Assembly: GCF_012295525.1 (NCBI RefSeq)
Contig: NZ_CP051167.1
Coordinates: forward strand, 868,001 to 932,000
Origin: Oxynema aestuarii AP17
GTDB taxonomy: Bacteria; Cyanobacteriota; Cyanobacteriia; Cyanobacteriales; Laspinemataceae
Length of the DNA: 64,000 bases
Direction of reading: 5' to 3'
Part shown: positions 17,316 through 26,424 of the stretch, piece by piece
Layout: the number at the start of each line of letters is the position of its first letter
How positions within the stretch are numbered: the first letter of the stretch is position 1
Notes under the pieces: model-generated
The model's database searches: none
What the model was told of the DNA's origin: nothing
The model's input: only the letters and a program-made list of their open reading frames with translations
Program-made: the position numbers and the translations under genes

Positions 17316-17587
17316 CAATAAGGCCAAATCACCTAGGGCGACAGGGCATTCAGAGGAGTCGGACGCTATCACTTGCACGATTCGTGCAGGTTAATTCAGG
17401 GGAGAGGATCGAGTCAGCCTCGGTCGAGATCGAAGGCTGTAACGTGCCAGAGCCATAATCGCGGCAACTGAAGAATATCGACGCCCCGGTAAAGCGTCAT
17501 TTACCGAGGCGTCGAGTTGTAAGTTTCGATCGCCGAAGGGATGCGGACAGACGCCTCAACTGAGGACGGGGTGTCCGCATCCCTTCG
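17309..17587. repeat. Cluster of four stem-loops upstream of mutS2
   Basis: Hairpins at 17309-17324 (GCCTTA/TAAGGC), 17374-17388 (TGCACGA/TCGTGCA), 17479-17514 (CGACGCC-C-CGGTAAA with TTTACCG-A-GGCGTCG) and 17534-17587 (perfect 16-bp arms starting CGAAGGGATGCGGACA). The last encloses a smaller CCTCA/TGAGG stem. None is followed by a clear T-run. This may be a structured RNA, an attenuator, or mobile palindromic repeats. The rest of the 17316-17859 spacer shows no coding region. Confidence 0.55.
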
Positions 17588-17859
17588 TTTGCCCGATCCT
17601 CGCAGCAGGGACTTCTGCTATATTAAGGAATTGCAATCTGTCCGAAGCGATCGGCCAAGTGGGTTGAGCAATATGGTTCGGACCACCTCAGAGAAGAGGG
17701 ACGAAGACCCTTGACCGGGGCGACCCCGGGACGAGCCGATCGCCGAGATCTCAGTCCCGATCTCAGAGTAGGAAGCCACTCTCGCGATCGCTGAGGTCGA
17801 GCGCGCTCGTCGATTGCAAAATTAGTCAGTTCGTTCAACTGCAATTCAGTCTTTTAGCT

Positions 17860-20274
17860 TTGATTCAGTCCGAGACCTTAGAACTGTTGGGGTGGCCGCG
17901 CCTGTGCCAGCATTTGGCGACCTTTGCGGCGACCAAACTGGGCGCGCTGGCGGCCAAACAATTACCCATACCCGATCGTCGAGAGCGTTCCCGAGAACTG
18001 CTCGCCCAAACCCAAGAAGTTTACGACCTCGAAAGTCGCCTCGGTAATGGCTTGTCTTTTGAGGGCATCGAGGATATCGGCGAATCGTTAGAACGCGCCG
18101 CTATCCATGGAATGCTCTCTGGGGAAGAGTTGCTGGCGATCGCCACGACCCTATCCGGGGCCAGACAACTGCGACGGGCGATCGAGAGTGCGGATGAGGT
18201 ACCGCTTTTACAAGCCTTAGTGGCACCACTGCGGACTTATCCGGAAATCGAACAAGAGATCAACCACTGCATCGACGAACGCGGCACCGTAGCCGATCGC
18301 GCCAGCCCCAAACTGGCGGAAATTCGCAGCGCGGCGCGGCAAGTGCGCAACCGGATTTACGAAACCTTGCAAAGAATTTTGCAACGGCAAAGTCATGCGG
18401 TGCAAGAGTCGATCGTCACCCAACGGGGCGATCGCTTCGTAATTCCCGTCAAAGCGCCGCAAAAAGATGCAATTCCCGGCATCGTTCACGACAGTTCCAC
18501 CAGTGGCGCGACCCTCTACGTGGAACCCCACGCCACCGTAGAACTGAACAACCAAGGGCGACAACTGCGCCGCCAGGAACAAGCGGAAGAAGAAAAAATC
18601 TTGCGCCATCTGACCGAACGAGTCGGCGAAGTCCAAGAAGATCTCGAACGGTTGCTCGCCGTGGTGACGGCGATCGATTTAGCCAGCGCCCGGGCGCGTT
18701 ATTCTTTATGGCTGGAAGGCAATCCGCCGCGCTTTATCGACGAAGACGGCCCGGAAGCGGGGGAGGCGATCGTGCTGCGTCAACTGCGCCATCCCTTGCT
18801 CGTCTGGCAACACCGACACGAACACGGGGATCCGGTGGTGGCGATCGATGTCAACATTGACCCGCAGGTGCGCGTCGTCGCCATTACCGGACCGAATACC
18901 GGGGGGAAAACGGTGACCTTGAAAACCCTGGGACTGGTGGCGCTGATGGCAAAAGTGGGGCTGTTCGTCCCCGCGCGCGAACCTGTGGAATTGCCGTGGT
19001 TCGATGCGGTTCTCGCCGATATCGGAGACGAGCAATCCCTGGAACAGAGTTTATCCACCTTTTCCGGTCACATCCGTCGGATTACTCGTATTTGGGAAGC
19101 GATGAGCGATCGCTCCCTGGTGTTGCTCGATGAAGTGGGGGCGGGTACGGATCCGTCGGAAGGGAGTGCCTTGGCGATCGCCTTACTCCAGTCCCTCGCC
19201 GATCGCGTCCGTCTGTGCGTCGCCACGACCCACTACGGCGAACTCAAAGTCCTCAAATACGAAGACGAGCGCTTCGAGAATGCCTCGGTGGAATTCGACG
19301 ATCGCACCTTGCAGCCGACCTACCGCTTGTTATGGGGGATTCCCGGACGCTCGAACGCGCTCTCCGTCGCCCGCCGTTTGGGACTCGCCACGGAGATTGT
19401 CGATCTCGCTTCGGCTCGGATCGCGCCGACGGGCAGCCAGGAGATCGACCGGGCGATCGCCGGGTTGGAAGACCAACGGCGACGCCAGGAAACCAAAGCG
19501 GAAGAAGCCGGGGAACTGCTCGCCGAAACCGAGCGTCTCTATCGCGAAGTGTCCGCCCGGGCCCAGTCGCTCCAAGATCGGGAACGACAATTGCAACAGT
19601 CGCAAGAAGAGGCCGTACGAGCGGCGATCGCCGAAGCAAAAGCCGAGATCGCCCGCACGATCCGCCGCCTGCAACGAGGCACCCCGACCGGACAAGATGC
19701 GAACGCAGCCACTGCGGAAGTCGATGAGGTGGCGCGGCGCTATTTGCCGTCGCGACAGCAGAGCGCCCGCCGTCCGAAACCGGGATTTCGCCCGCAAGTG
19801 GGCGATCGCGTCCGCATTCCCCAAATCGGGCAAACCGGAGAAGTGCTGGCGGTCGAAGAGGGCGATCGTGAAGTGAGCGTTCGCTTCGGGATGATGAAAA
19901 TGAATGTTTCCTTTGCGGAAATCGAATCTCTGGACGGAGAAAAGGTAGAAGCCCCACCAAAAACGAAACCCCCCGCAGATCGCACCCGCACGGCGCCGCC
20001 CGCACCGTCGCCGAGCGCCCCGACGGTGCGAACGAGTCGCAATACCCTCGATCTGCGCGGATCTCGGGTCGCCGATGCCGAACTCGAACTCGAACGGGCG
20101 ATCGCCGAACAGATCCCCGTGGGCGGGGCCTTGTGGATCGTCCACGGCAAAGGTACGGGCAAACTCCGCCAGGGGGTCCACGAGTTCTTGAAACAACACG
20201 GCGCGATCGAGCGCTACGAATTGGCCGACCAAAAAGAAGGCGGCAGTGGGGTGACCGTGGCTTACCTCAAATGA
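17860..20274 (+). CDS. mutS2: MutS2 family ATPase/endonuclease
   Basis: An 804-residue protein. The clamp/core (1-330) is followed by the MutS-type ATPase with Walker A GPNTGGKT (about 344-351), Walker B LVLLDEVGAGTDPSEGSAL and the VATTHYGELK switch, a long coiled coil (about 530-610), a KOW-like segment (about 645-690), and a C-terminal Smr domain (about 729-804; LDLRG, VHGKGTGKLR). MutS2 lacks the mismatch-recognition domain of MutS and acts on branched DNA or collided ribosomes depending on species. The start is TTG 17860, because MIQSETLELLGW is the usual cyanobacterial N-terminus and no ATG fits. Confidence 0.94.
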   Translation: MIQSETLELLGWPRLCQHLATFAATKLGALAAKQLPIPDRRERSRELLAQTQEVYDLESRLGNGLSFEGIEDIGESLERAAIHGMLSGEELLAIATTLSGARQLRRAIESADEVPLLQALVAPLRTYPEIEQEINHCIDERGTVADRASPKLAEIRSAARQVRNRIYETLQRILQRQSHAVQESIVTQRGDRFVIPVKAPQKDAIPGIVHDSSTSGATLYVEPHATVELNNQGRQLRRQEQAEEEKILRHLTERVGEVQEDLERLLAVVTAIDLASARARYSLWLEGNPPRFIDEDGPEAGEAIVLRQLRHPLLVWQHRHEHGDPVVAIDVNIDPQVRVVAITGPNTGGKTVTLKTLGLVALMAKVGLFVPAREPVELPWFDAVLADIGDEQSLEQSLSTFSGHIRRITRIWEAMSDRSLVLLDEVGAGTDPSEGSALAIALLQSLADRVRLCVATTHYGELKVLKYEDERFENASVEFDDRTLQPTYRLLWGIPGRSNALSVARRLGLATEIVDLASARIAPTGSQEIDRAIAGLEDQRRRQETKAEEAGELLAETERLYREVSARAQSLQDRERQLQQSQEEAVRAAIAEAKAEIARTIRRLQRGTPTGQDANAATAEVDEVARRYLPSRQQSARRPKPGFRPQVGDRVRIPQIGQTGEVLAVEEGDREVSVRFGMMKMNVSFAEIESLDGEKVEAPPKTKPPADRTRTAPPAPSPSAPTVRTSRNTLDLRGSRVADAELELERAIAEQIPVGGALWIVHGKGTGKLRQGVHEFLKQHGAIERYELADQKEGGSGVTVAYLK

Positions 20275-20350
20275 GAGACGAGCTGAGGAAGACAGAGGGA
20301 GAGAGGGAGTGCGAGGGTGCCGGAGACTGTTTTGAGGGGAGTTAGACGCG

Positions 20351-20992
20351 ATGCGCTCGATTTTAAAAGGGGCGGCGAACGCCAAAAACGGCCAGAAAAA
20401 GCCCGGTCAATTATCTGCAACTTCCGCGATCCAACGGGAGGAATTGGCGCACGCCCAGCCTCCGTCTCCCTCCGAACTCGACAATATTAAAACTCATTTA
20501 GACCTGATCCTGCTGACTTTGGAATCTTTGGCCGGGATCGGGTCCGAGGCGATCCTGCGCGCCGCCGTGGAATTAAAACTCGAAGGGATGTTGATGGATC
20601 GGGTCTCCCTGTGGCGCTTGCGCCAGTCGAATCCCTTACGCAAAAGTCAGGGAGGGCGCAAGAAATTAGATGTCGAGGAAGCGCGATCGCTCGTCTTAGC
20701 CATCTGCCATCTCGCCCGGGAACATCAAGAATTGATCCGGCGCGCCGTTGCCTTACTCGAACAACTCACCGAGCGCGATCGTCAACCCCACGAAGCTTCC
20801 CTACTCGGTGACTATCTCGATAAGTTTTGTAATACTTATCAAGAACGGATGGAAGATGGAGAAGAAACTTCCCCAGATTATTTAAGTCATTTAGCTTTAA
20901 AATTATTAATCGACCTGCTGTTTTACAGTGGCTCTAACGGTCATCGCCATCTTTGGCTGGCCTTGATCGATCGCTCGTTCCCCGTCAAATAA
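20351..20992 (+). CDS. DUF3038 family protein
   Basis: A 213-residue soluble helical protein matching the cyanobacterial DUF3038 pattern (HLDLILLTLESLAGIGSEAIL, then LRQSNPLRK, then LLIDLLFYSG near the C-terminus). Function unknown. The start ATG 20351 is used. It is followed on the same strand by a DUF4335 gene, a pairing I recall from other cyanobacteria, suggesting a shared role. Confidence 0.85.
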   Translation: MRSILKGAANAKNGQKKPGQLSATSAIQREELAHAQPPSPSELDNIKTHLDLILLTLESLAGIGSEAILRAAVELKLEGMLMDRVSLWRLRQSNPLRKSQGGRKKLDVEEARSLVLAICHLAREHQELIRRAVALLEQLTERDRQPHEASLLGDYLDKFCNTYQERMEDGEETSPDYLSHLALKLLIDLLFYSGSNGHRHLWLALIDRSFPVK

Positions 20993-21312
20993 GTGGGCTT
21001 CGTGCGAGTTTTGTGTTCTTTGTGGTTTTTTCTTTTAAAACAAGGCGATTTTTTGTCGCGATCGACATAAAAGATTAACTATTTTGAAAATCTTGAAAAT
21101 CTTGAAAATTTTAACAACCCAAAAATCAATAACTTTCGCAGATTGACGATCGAAATAAAAGTCAACCGATAATGTTTTTATCCCCAGTTCCTTTTCAAGA
21201 GATAACTGACCTGTTTTTTACCGTAGAAAGTCGTGCCTCCCTAAACATCGAACGAGTCTTGAGTCTAGTTCCGCGATCGATTCGTTATTCGTTCTCCAAC
21301 CTATCCTAATTT
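20993..21312. other. Intergenic region between the DUF3038 and DUF4335 genes
   Basis: A 320-bp AT-rich spacer. It carries three head-to-tail copies of TTGAAAATC (21084-21110, last copy imperfect). No coding region is visible. A promoter for the DUF4335 gene is likely here. Confidence 0.45.
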
Positions 21313-23130
21313 ATGCCTTCGTTTAATTCGGTCTTGCGACGGTACACCCCCCCGACGTGTACGTTGGAAATTCGGGCGACGAGTTCGCCGTTGTCGCGCT
21401 GGGTCGGTCAACCTGTTGTCAAGAATGTGCACTTTCAATTGCGCTTCGACGCCCCGCAAATTCCCGAAGAGCAACAAATCACCTTGCGCGGCGACGGCGA
21501 CAGTCTCCAAAATCTTTATGAAGCCGTATCGACTTACGTGCGCGACTTGATAGGGCGATCGCCCGTCCCCGCCCAAGGGGCCGATGGGATTGCGGATTTC
21601 GTGCGGGGGGACGCGGGAGAAGAACACTCGCAAGAGGCGATCGCCCCGGCGAGTGCGACACCCCCGACCGAGGAGGAAGCCCCCGATCGCCATTTGGAAC
21701 TCGTCCCGGAGCCGCCAGGGAGCGGCGATACTCCTTTACAGGCGCCGAGGGATTCTCCTGGGGAGACGCTCCGCGAACGCTCGCAGGAGCAGCAATACTC
21801 CTTTGGAGTCGCCGAGGGATTCTCCTGGGGAGACGCTTCGCGAACGCAGATTTCCTTACATCCCAAGGGCTTGGTCGCCCACGAATTGCATTTGGGAGAA
21901 TTGGCGACGGAAGAATCCGGTGCGGTGGTTCATCTCGGCACCTTACAACTATTCGATTTAGCCAGTGCTTTAGACAGTTATGCCAGCGAATTGACGGCGC
22001 TACCGGACTGGGGAGACACGAGCCGACGGCGCCCGTCCCCCGCCTGGTTGAGGGTCGCGGCGATCGCCTTAGTAACGGTCGGGGTCGGGTCGGCGACGTG
22101 GTACGCGATCGAGCGTCCCTTCGATCCCGTCCGGGAAACCGCCGGATCTCCCGTCCGGGACGCCGAAGACCCCGCGACTTCGGAAACGATTTCTTCCCTG
22201 CCCTCACCTCCCGCGTCCCCGGGGGCGGCACCCGCGCCGACTCAACCGCCGACGACCTTTTCCAGTCCGATTCCAGTGCCTTCGGAGCAAACGGGCGCCC
22301 CGCCGCCCCCGCCGATCGCCATGCCCCAACCCGCGCCCCAACTGGAGAGAACCCCAGAAGCGGGGGCACCACCGGACAATTTGGCCACCCGTCCGGCTCC
22401 CCAGGAAGGGCGATCGCGCAGCGACTCCCCAGGAGGATCGCCTACAGCGCCTCCAGACGCTACGGGAACGCCTCAAAATGGTGGGGGGGTGGAGTTACGC
22501 ATCGAACCCGCACCGGAGTCCGACGGGGGGAATGCCTCGACCTCGGAATCGCGCCAAGGGCAAAGCCAGGGGCAAAGTGCGCCCCCCAATACCCCTCGAA
22601 TTTCAGGGGATCCGACGGTAGACCAGATCGGCACTGCGCCGCCAACGCCAACCAGCGCCTCGCCGTCGCCAGTCCGGGAGGAACCTCCTCCCATCCCCGA
22701 TTTGAGCGAGGATGTGGCGGCGGTTCCGCCGGAAGAACTCGAAGCGACGAGTGAGGCTGGGTCTGCGGAAGAAAATGCCCCGGATGACGCCGCCGCTTTA
22801 CCTCCGGCGCGATCGCCCTCGGGGCCGCCCCCGGTCTTTAACGAACCCTCTTCCGTCCGCGAAGCCCAACAGTATTTTCAAGAACGCTGGCAACCGCCGT
22901 CCGGGTTCGAGCCGACCTTAGAATATCGGCTCAAGCTCAATGCCGACGGCTCGATCGCGGCGATCGACCCCCTCGGGGAAGCCTCGAAAACTCATATCGA
23001 TATTACCGGGATTCCCTTACTCGGAGAACCGTTTGTATCGCCGTGGGAGGGCGCCCCAAGCGGGCAGTTACGCCTGGTTCTCAAGCCGGACGGGACTGTG
23101 GAAACGTTTTGGCAGTCGAGTGCCCGTTAA
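21313..23130 (+). CDS. DUF4335 family membrane-anchored protein
   Basis: 605 residues. The N-terminal DUF4335 region (about 1-80, RRYTPPTCTLEIRA) and its second part (about 185-235) surround a segment (139-179) encoded by two copies of a dispersed repeat. One membrane helix (about 246-266, LRVAAIALVTVGVGSATWYAI) is followed by a long proline/serine/acidic disordered stretch (about 275-510) and a C-terminal globular domain (about 515-605; VREAQQYFQERWQPPSGFEP, TLEYRLKLNADGSI). The last part should lie across the membrane from the N-terminus. Function unknown. It starts at ATG 21313. Confidence 0.85.
   Translation: MPSFNSVLRRYTPPTCTLEIRATSSPLSRWVGQPVVKNVHFQLRFDAPQIPEEQQITLRGDGDSLQNLYEAVSTYVRDLIGRSPVPAQGADGIADFVRGDAGEEHSQEAIAPASATPPTEEEAPDRHLELVPEPPGSGDTPLQAPRDSPGETLRERSQEQQYSFGVAEGFSWGDASRTQISLHPKGLVAHELHLGELATEESGAVVHLGTLQLFDLASALDSYASELTALPDWGDTSRRRPSPAWLRVAAIALVTVGVGSATWYAIERPFDPVRETAGSPVRDAEDPATSETISSLPSPPASPGAAPAPTQPPTTFSSPIPVPSEQTGAPPPPPIAMPQPAPQLERTPEAGAPPDNLATRPAPQEGRSRSDSPGGSPTAPPDATGTPQNGGGVELRIEPAPESDGGNASTSESRQGQSQGQSAPPNTPRISGDPTVDQIGTAPPTPTSASPSPVREEPPPIPDLSEDVAAVPPEELEATSEAGSAEENAPDDAAALPPARSPSGPPPVFNEPSSVREAQQYFQERWQPPSGFEPTLEYRLKLNADGSIAAIDPLGEASKTHIDITGIPLLGEPFVSPWEGAPSGQLRLVLKPDGTVETFWQSSAR
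21728..21847 (+). repeat. Two copies of a 53-bp dispersed repeat inside a coding sequence
   Basis: Copies at 21728-21780 and 21795-21847 differ at only a few bases (mainly positions 11-15) and share ATACTCCTTT...GGGATTCTCCTGGGGAGACGCT(C/T)CGCGAACGC. Their period is 67 bp, so the two copies are translated in different frames (TPLQAPRDSPGETLRER and SFGVAEGFSWGDASRT). Related shorter fragments occur near 3511-3545, 7530-7555, 55379-55405 and 57108-57140. Confidence 0.8.
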
Positions 23131-23147
23131 ATACCGGGTTCGGCAGC

Positions 23148-24515
23148 TTATTCCCCTTGAGGTTGGGCGGATTTGGGTTGCCAGTCCGGTTTGACGATTT
23201 GACGGGGACGGGCGATGACGAGGGAATCGTCGGGAACGTCTTCGACGATGGTGGATCCGGCGGCGATCGTTACGTTTTCGCCGATGCGAACTGGAGCGAC
23301 TAAGACGCTGTTGGAGCCTGTTTTAGTACCGCTTCCGATTTCAGTTCGGTGTTTTTGATAGCCGTCGTAATTGGCGGTAATCGTTCCGGCGCCGACGTTG
23401 ACGCGATCGCCCGTGGTGGTATCCCCGAGATAGGACAGGTGGGCGACGTTGCTGCTACGCCCGAGGGTGGTATTTTTAATCTCGACAAAATTGCCGATCC
23501 GACATTCGCCCCCGATCTGGGCGCGACCGCGCAAGTGTCCGTAAGGCCCCACCCGCGTTCCATCGCCGACCTCGCTATCGGCAATCACGGAATAGAGAAC
23601 GGTAACGTTTTCGCCGAGGGTGCTGTTTTCGATCAAACTGCCCGGACCGATGCGACTCCCGGAACCAATTTTAGTCTGACCGCGCAAGTGGGTTTGCGGT
23701 TCGATGGTGACGTCGGTGCCGATTTCTACGGGATCGTCAATAGTGATACTGTGAGGATCGACGAGGGTGACGCCAGCCGCCATCCACTTGTCTTTAATCC
23801 GGGTTTGCAGGATTTCGTAAGCGGTGGCGAGTTGTTTGCGGTTGTTAATCCCGAGAATTTCTTGATAGTCTTCGACTTCGACGACGCGCACGGGCTTTAA
23901 GTAATTGACCGCATCGGTTAGATAATATTCCTGTTGGTCGTTTTCTGCTTTCAGTTTGGGCAGTACGTCGGCCAAATCGGGCCAGTGGAAACAGTACACG
24001 CCAGCATTAATCCGCCGATTTTGCTTTTGCGCGTCGGTACAGTCGCGATCTTCGACAATTTGCTGCAGGTGATTTTGACTGTCGCAAAAAACGCGCCCGT
24101 ATCCTTGGGGATCGGGCATTTGGGCGGTCAGCAGGGTACAGGCGTTTTTCTGCTGTTTGTGGGTGGCGAGTAACGAGGCGATCGTACTCGGTCGCAATAG
24201 GGGGACGTCGCCGTTCAAGACGAGTAAGTCGCCTTGAAAGTCTTGTAAATGGGGGATGAGTTGTTGGATGGCGTGACCCGTTCCCAACTGTTCTCGTTGT
24301 TCGACAAATTCGAGGTTGGAAATCGGTGCGAGGGCGCTTTGGATGGACTCGCTACGATAACCGACTACGATTAATCGCCGGGAAGGTTGGATTTGGGATA
24401 AGCTGTCTAGCACTCGTTCGACTAGCGATCGCCCACCTAAAGAATGCAAGACTTTAGGTAAGTTAGATTTCATACGAGTTCCGCGTCCGGCGGCTAAAAT
24501 CGCTACTGCTACCAT
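23148..24515 (-). CDS. glmU: Bifunctional UDP-GlcNAc pyrophosphorylase / GlcN-1-P acetyltransferase
   Basis: A 455-residue enzyme of the last steps of UDP-GlcNAc synthesis for peptidoglycan and LPS. The N-terminal nucleotidyltransferase domain has [18 protein letters not shown], then [13 protein letters not shown] and VLNGDVPLL. The C-terminal left-handed beta-helix (about 250-455) carries hexapeptide repeats and acetyltransferase residues ([17 protein letters not shown]). The start is ATG 24515; the open frame up to 24641 is spurious and runs into a transposon-end remnant. Confidence 0.96.
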   Translation of the reverse strand: MVAVAILAAGRGTRMKSNLPKVLHSLGGRSLVERVLDSLSQIQPSRRLIVVGYRSESIQSALAPISNLEFVEQREQLGTGHAIQQLIPHLQDFQGDLLVLNGDVPLLRPSTIASLLATHKQQKNACTLLTAQMPDPQGYGRVFCDSQNHLQQIVEDRDCTDAQKQNRRINAGVYCFHWPDLADVLPKLKAENDQQEYYLTDAVNYLKPVRVVEVEDYQEILGINNRKQLATAYEILQTRIKDKWMAAGVTLVDPHSITIDDPVEIGTDVTIEPQTHLRGQTKIGSGSRIGPGSLIENSTLGENVTVLYSVIADSEVGDGTRVGPYGHLRGRAQIGGECRIGNFVEIKNTTLGRSSNVAHLSYLGDTTTGDRVNVGAGTITANYDGYQKHRTEIGSGTKTGSNSVLVAPVRIGENVTIAAGSTIVEDVPDDSLVIARPRQIVKPDWQPKSAQPQGE

Positions 24516-24541
24516 TCTTTTCTGAGCCGATCTACTTGTGA

Positions 24542-24660
24542 TTGACACTCCCCCGCCGCAAGCACGGGGGATTCTTAGTTCTACGATAGAACCTAGTGAA
24601 GCAGGTTTTCGCCAACAACCGTAGCGGTTTCCTCTCCCCAAGAATTTCTTGCCTCTAGGA
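24542..24660. mobile_element. IS200/IS605-like terminal palindrome remnant
   Basis: TTGACACTCCCCCG...CGGGGGATTC (24542-24574) has the same layout as the ends at 14728 and 31111. The minus-strand translation leading up to it ([15 protein letters not shown], then [10 protein letters not shown]) resembles the ragged C-terminal tail of TnpB/IscB-type genes, but no intact transposase is present. It lies immediately upstream of glmU and could carry or disturb its promoter. Confidence 0.5.
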
Positions 24661-24783
24661 TGATTCTCCTTGCCGAGGCGATCGCGCTTTAGGATCCATC
24701 CGCGCCCAAGGCGGATCCCAGCTAAACTATTCTGGGCGGGTTCCGGTGGGGGTCACCGTCCGGGGCGAACGGGCCGAATACTT

Positions 24784-25815
24784 TCACCCGGTGGCAACCA
24801 GTGGACTGGGTTCGGACTCGGGAATCGCGGCGGCGTTTTGCAAGTGGATATTGCAAATAAAATCTTTAAAACTTTCAACCAGTTTCGGGTTGCGCCAGCC
24901 GCGTTCGACTTCTTCATCGAGAATGGCTAAGGCTTTTTCGGGGGAAAAAGCTTTTTTATAAGGCCGTTCGCTGGTGAGGGCGTCGTAAATATCGAGCAGT
25001 TGAAAGACTTGAGCCATGTAGGGAATCGCATCGCCTACGAGTCCGTCGGGGTAGCCGCTTCCGTCCCAGCGTTCGTGATGATGGCGCACGATCGGTCGGA
25101 CGCCGCTCATGGTCCGCAGGGGTTGACAGATTTTTTCGCCGATGAGCACGTGTTGTTTCATGATCGCCCATTCTTCGGCGTCGAATTTGCCTTTTTTGAG
25201 CAACACTGCATCGGGAATACCGATTTTACCGATGTCGTGCAGGTATCCGGCCCATTCTAAATTGCGAATTTGCGGTCGCGACAGGTTCAGATAACTGCCG
25301 AAGGCGCGACCGAGGGCGACGAGTCGTTCGCAGTGGTCTCCGGTGTTGGGATCGCGGGTTTCGACGGTTTTGGCGATCGAAAAGAGGACTTTTTCGGCGT
25401 GGTCGAGGTCTTCGTTGAGTCGTTTTTGACGCACGAGGGATTTCACCCGCGCCGAGAGTTCGAGGTGGTCGAAGGGCTTGGTGAGGAAGTCATCGCCGCC
25501 TGCTTCGATACCTCGGATCCGCGATCGGCGATCGTTGAGGGCGGTAATGAAAATAATTGGAATTAACCGCGTCGATTCGTCTTGTTTGAGATGACGACAA
25601 ACTTCAAACCCGTCCATTCCTGGCATCATTACGTCTAAGAGGATTAGATCGGGGTTGGTTTTTTTGATGCACTCAAGAGCCGCCGGACCGCTATCTGCTT
25701 CGAGCATTTCATAACCTTCGACAGATAATAATGCGACTGCGGTCATGCGACTGGCTTGATGGTCATCGACGACGAGTATTTTAGAACGCTCTGAATCGAG
25801 GGAGTTCACGGACAA
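24784..25815 (-). CDS. Response regulator with HD-GYP domain
   Basis: A 343-residue protein. REC domain (about 12-130) with LVVDDH, phospho-acceptor LLDVMMPGMDG and TKPFD, a short coiled coil, then an HD-GYP domain (about 140-320) with HDIGKIGIPD and HHHERWDGSGYPDGL. HD-GYP domains hydrolyse cyclic-di-GMP, so phosphorylation of REC would control second-messenger levels. All key metal ligands appear present. The partner kinase is not adjacent. It starts at ATG 25815. Confidence 0.93.
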   Translation of the reverse strand: MSVNSLDSERSKILVVDDHQASRMTAVALLSVEGYEMLEADSGPAALECIKKTNPDLILLDVMMPGMDGFEVCRHLKQDESTRLIPIIFITALNDRRSRIRGIEAGGDDFLTKPFDHLELSARVKSLVRQKRLNEDLDHAEKVLFSIAKTVETRDPNTGDHCERLVALGRAFGSYLNLSRPQIRNLEWAGYLHDIGKIGIPDAVLLKKGKFDAEEWAIMKQHVLIGEKICQPLRTMSGVRPIVRHHHERWDGSGYPDGLVGDAIPYMAQVFQLLDIYDALTSERPYKKAFSPEKALAILDEEVERGWRNPKLVESFKDFICNIHLQNAAAIPESEPSPLVATG

Positions 25816-26424
25816 ACACCTTGCTTGCTCTATTGGTAATCGGTTTATATGGGTAATTTCGATAAGTTCTCCATCAAAATCGAGGTTTCAGTTTCAAAGA
25901 ATGATTTCCTTTTTTAGTTTTATGCCTCTATTTTGACATTATCGTCCATACTCATCCAATTTAGATCGGCTATCTTACTTAAATTAAGCCGGGAATTTGA
26001 GGAATTTAGGCTCGATTTAATGAAGTTTTTTAAATTAATGTTAACTTTCTACCTTCGAGCATTGAGATTTAACTCTCGGGCGGGGATCTCGAACAAAATA
26101 GGTTCGAGGATGAAGGGGACTTGGATGAGTCCTGGAAGTTCGAGGGGGGCAATCCGGAACTTGTACTGAGTTTAAATAGGCGCCCCAACACTTTCAGTGG
26201 CGACTGAAATCGCTCTAGTTTTAGTGTCGCACAAACTGGGATGACTTTCAAAGGGTTCGGATGGAGCGGGGCAATGAGGTTCCTGGGGTTTTCAACTGCC
26301 AATTCGGGGGCGATCGCCGCTCGATCGCATCGTCGTCTCTTGAAAATTGGATCGTTTACGGGCGATCGTCGGCAGGAAGTCAACACAACTTGAAAGTGAC
26401 TGTTAACGGAAAGATGAAGAAGAT
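25816..26424. other. Intergenic region, 609 bp
   Basis: Lies upstream of the HD-GYP gene and downstream of the MnmD-like gene, both minus strand. It is AT-rich near 25850-26050. No coding region, terminator or RNA gene is recognised. Confidence 0.4.

Noticed and set aside
24516-24641. N-terminal extension of GlmU
   Set aside because: The extra 42 residues are unrelated to GlmU and cross a transposon-type palindrome; [10 protein letters not shown] is the normal start.
26069-26386. Minus-strand 105-codon frame between the HD-GYP and MnmD-like genes
   Set aside because: Pro/Ser/Arg-rich random-looking composition, no ribosome site.
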